A stretch of DNA of 64,000 nt from positions 1 through 64,000 of the forward strand of contig JARWIR010000031.1 in assembly GCA_029959085.1 (NCBI GenBank), written 5' to 3'. The notes below the pieces were generated by a model, which worked only from the letters and a program-made list of their open reading frames with translations, was not told where the DNA came from and searched no databases. The position numbers and the translations under genes were made by a program. This document shows, piece by piece, positions 63,837 to 64,000 of the stretch (position 1 is the stretch's first letter; every line of letters begins with the position of its first letter). The DNA is from Nemophila menziesii (lineage: Eukaryota > Streptophyta > Magnoliopsida > Boraginales > Hydrophyllaceae).

Positions 63837-64000
63837 TAGGGCCGGCCCTTGGGTAAGGCCACCAAGGCAGCCGCCTTAGGCCCCATTATTTTTTTTATAA
63901 AAAAGGGCCCCAATTTTATCAAAATAATTTTTTTATAGTCTCAAAAGGCCCCGCAAAATAAATCTTGTTTTATGTAATTAAGCATATGTTAGTTTTTCGG
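63837..64000. mobile_element. Terminus of a hAT-like DNA transposon, running off the window
   Basis: TAGGGCCGGCCCTTGGG at 63,837, followed by GGCCACCAAGGCAGCCGCC and CTTAGGCCCC, is the GC-rich terminal sequence typical of a large group of plant hAT elements (usual start CAGGGCCGGCCC). The GGGCCCC and AGGCCCCGC words that follow are subterminal. The other end lies beyond the window, so target duplication and transposase cannot be checked. Confidence 0.55.

Overview
The window looks like a TE-rich, AT-rich stretch of a flowering-plant (probably eudicot) nuclear genome. I see one clearly intact host gene. It is a 25-exon ISWI-family chromatin-remodelling ATPase (CHR11/CHR17 type) on the minus strand at 35,543-41,374, with all introns GT-AG and a spliced product of 1,070 residues. 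A TATA box and two exact E2F-type sites lie just upstream. Species cannot be assigned from the sequence alone.

Layout. 1-7.4 kb: mostly featureless AT-rich DNA with an unidentified decayed coding fragment (about 1.4-1.9 kb) and a weak gypsy 3'-region remnant (about 4.2-5.9 kb). 7.4-22.5 kb: a graveyard of Ty1/copia remnants in both orientations. It is cut by three solo LTRs of one Ty3/gypsy superfamily (7,869-9,304; 14,755-16,227; 20,905-22,460), each flanked by a 5-bp target duplication. 22.7-28.1 kb: a full-length L1-type LINE on the minus strand with an 18-bp target-site duplication, and decayed ORF1 and ORF2. 28.1-34.6 kb: a diverged direct duplication (about 1.4 kb per copy). Copy A has gained a short retroposon-like insertion and copy B a hAT-like element that itself contains a second hAT-like element. 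A compound hairpin follows at 34.52-34.61 kb. 35.5-41.6 kb: the ISWI gene and promoter.

42.5-63.3 kb: a three-layer nest. A 1.5-kb candidate non-coding LINE-type retroposon was split by an Athila-like Ty3/gypsy element (43,988-63,181, target duplication GCCGC). The 3' LTR of that element was then split by a Ty1/copia element (55,203-62,728, minus strand, target duplication GATCA). Eye-counted LTR divergence (about 2.0% gypsy, about 1.1% copia) agrees with this order. The Athila-like element has lost the reverse-transcriptase core by an in-frame deletion, yet its RNase H-integrase frame is open. It also carries a 3' extra ORF and a GC-rich palindromic array. The window ends in the terminus of another hAT-like transposon (63,837 onward).

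The most interesting non-textbook signals are: a foldback at the 5' terminus of every readable LTR of the gypsy superfamily, with a matched two-arm substitution in one diverged copy; the CGG/CCG palindrome arrays in two unrelated retroelements; the in-frame RT deletion; and the E2F-like promoter of the remodeller. I found no CRISPR, operon or clearly novel protein system, and no tRNA or rRNA gene that I could support.
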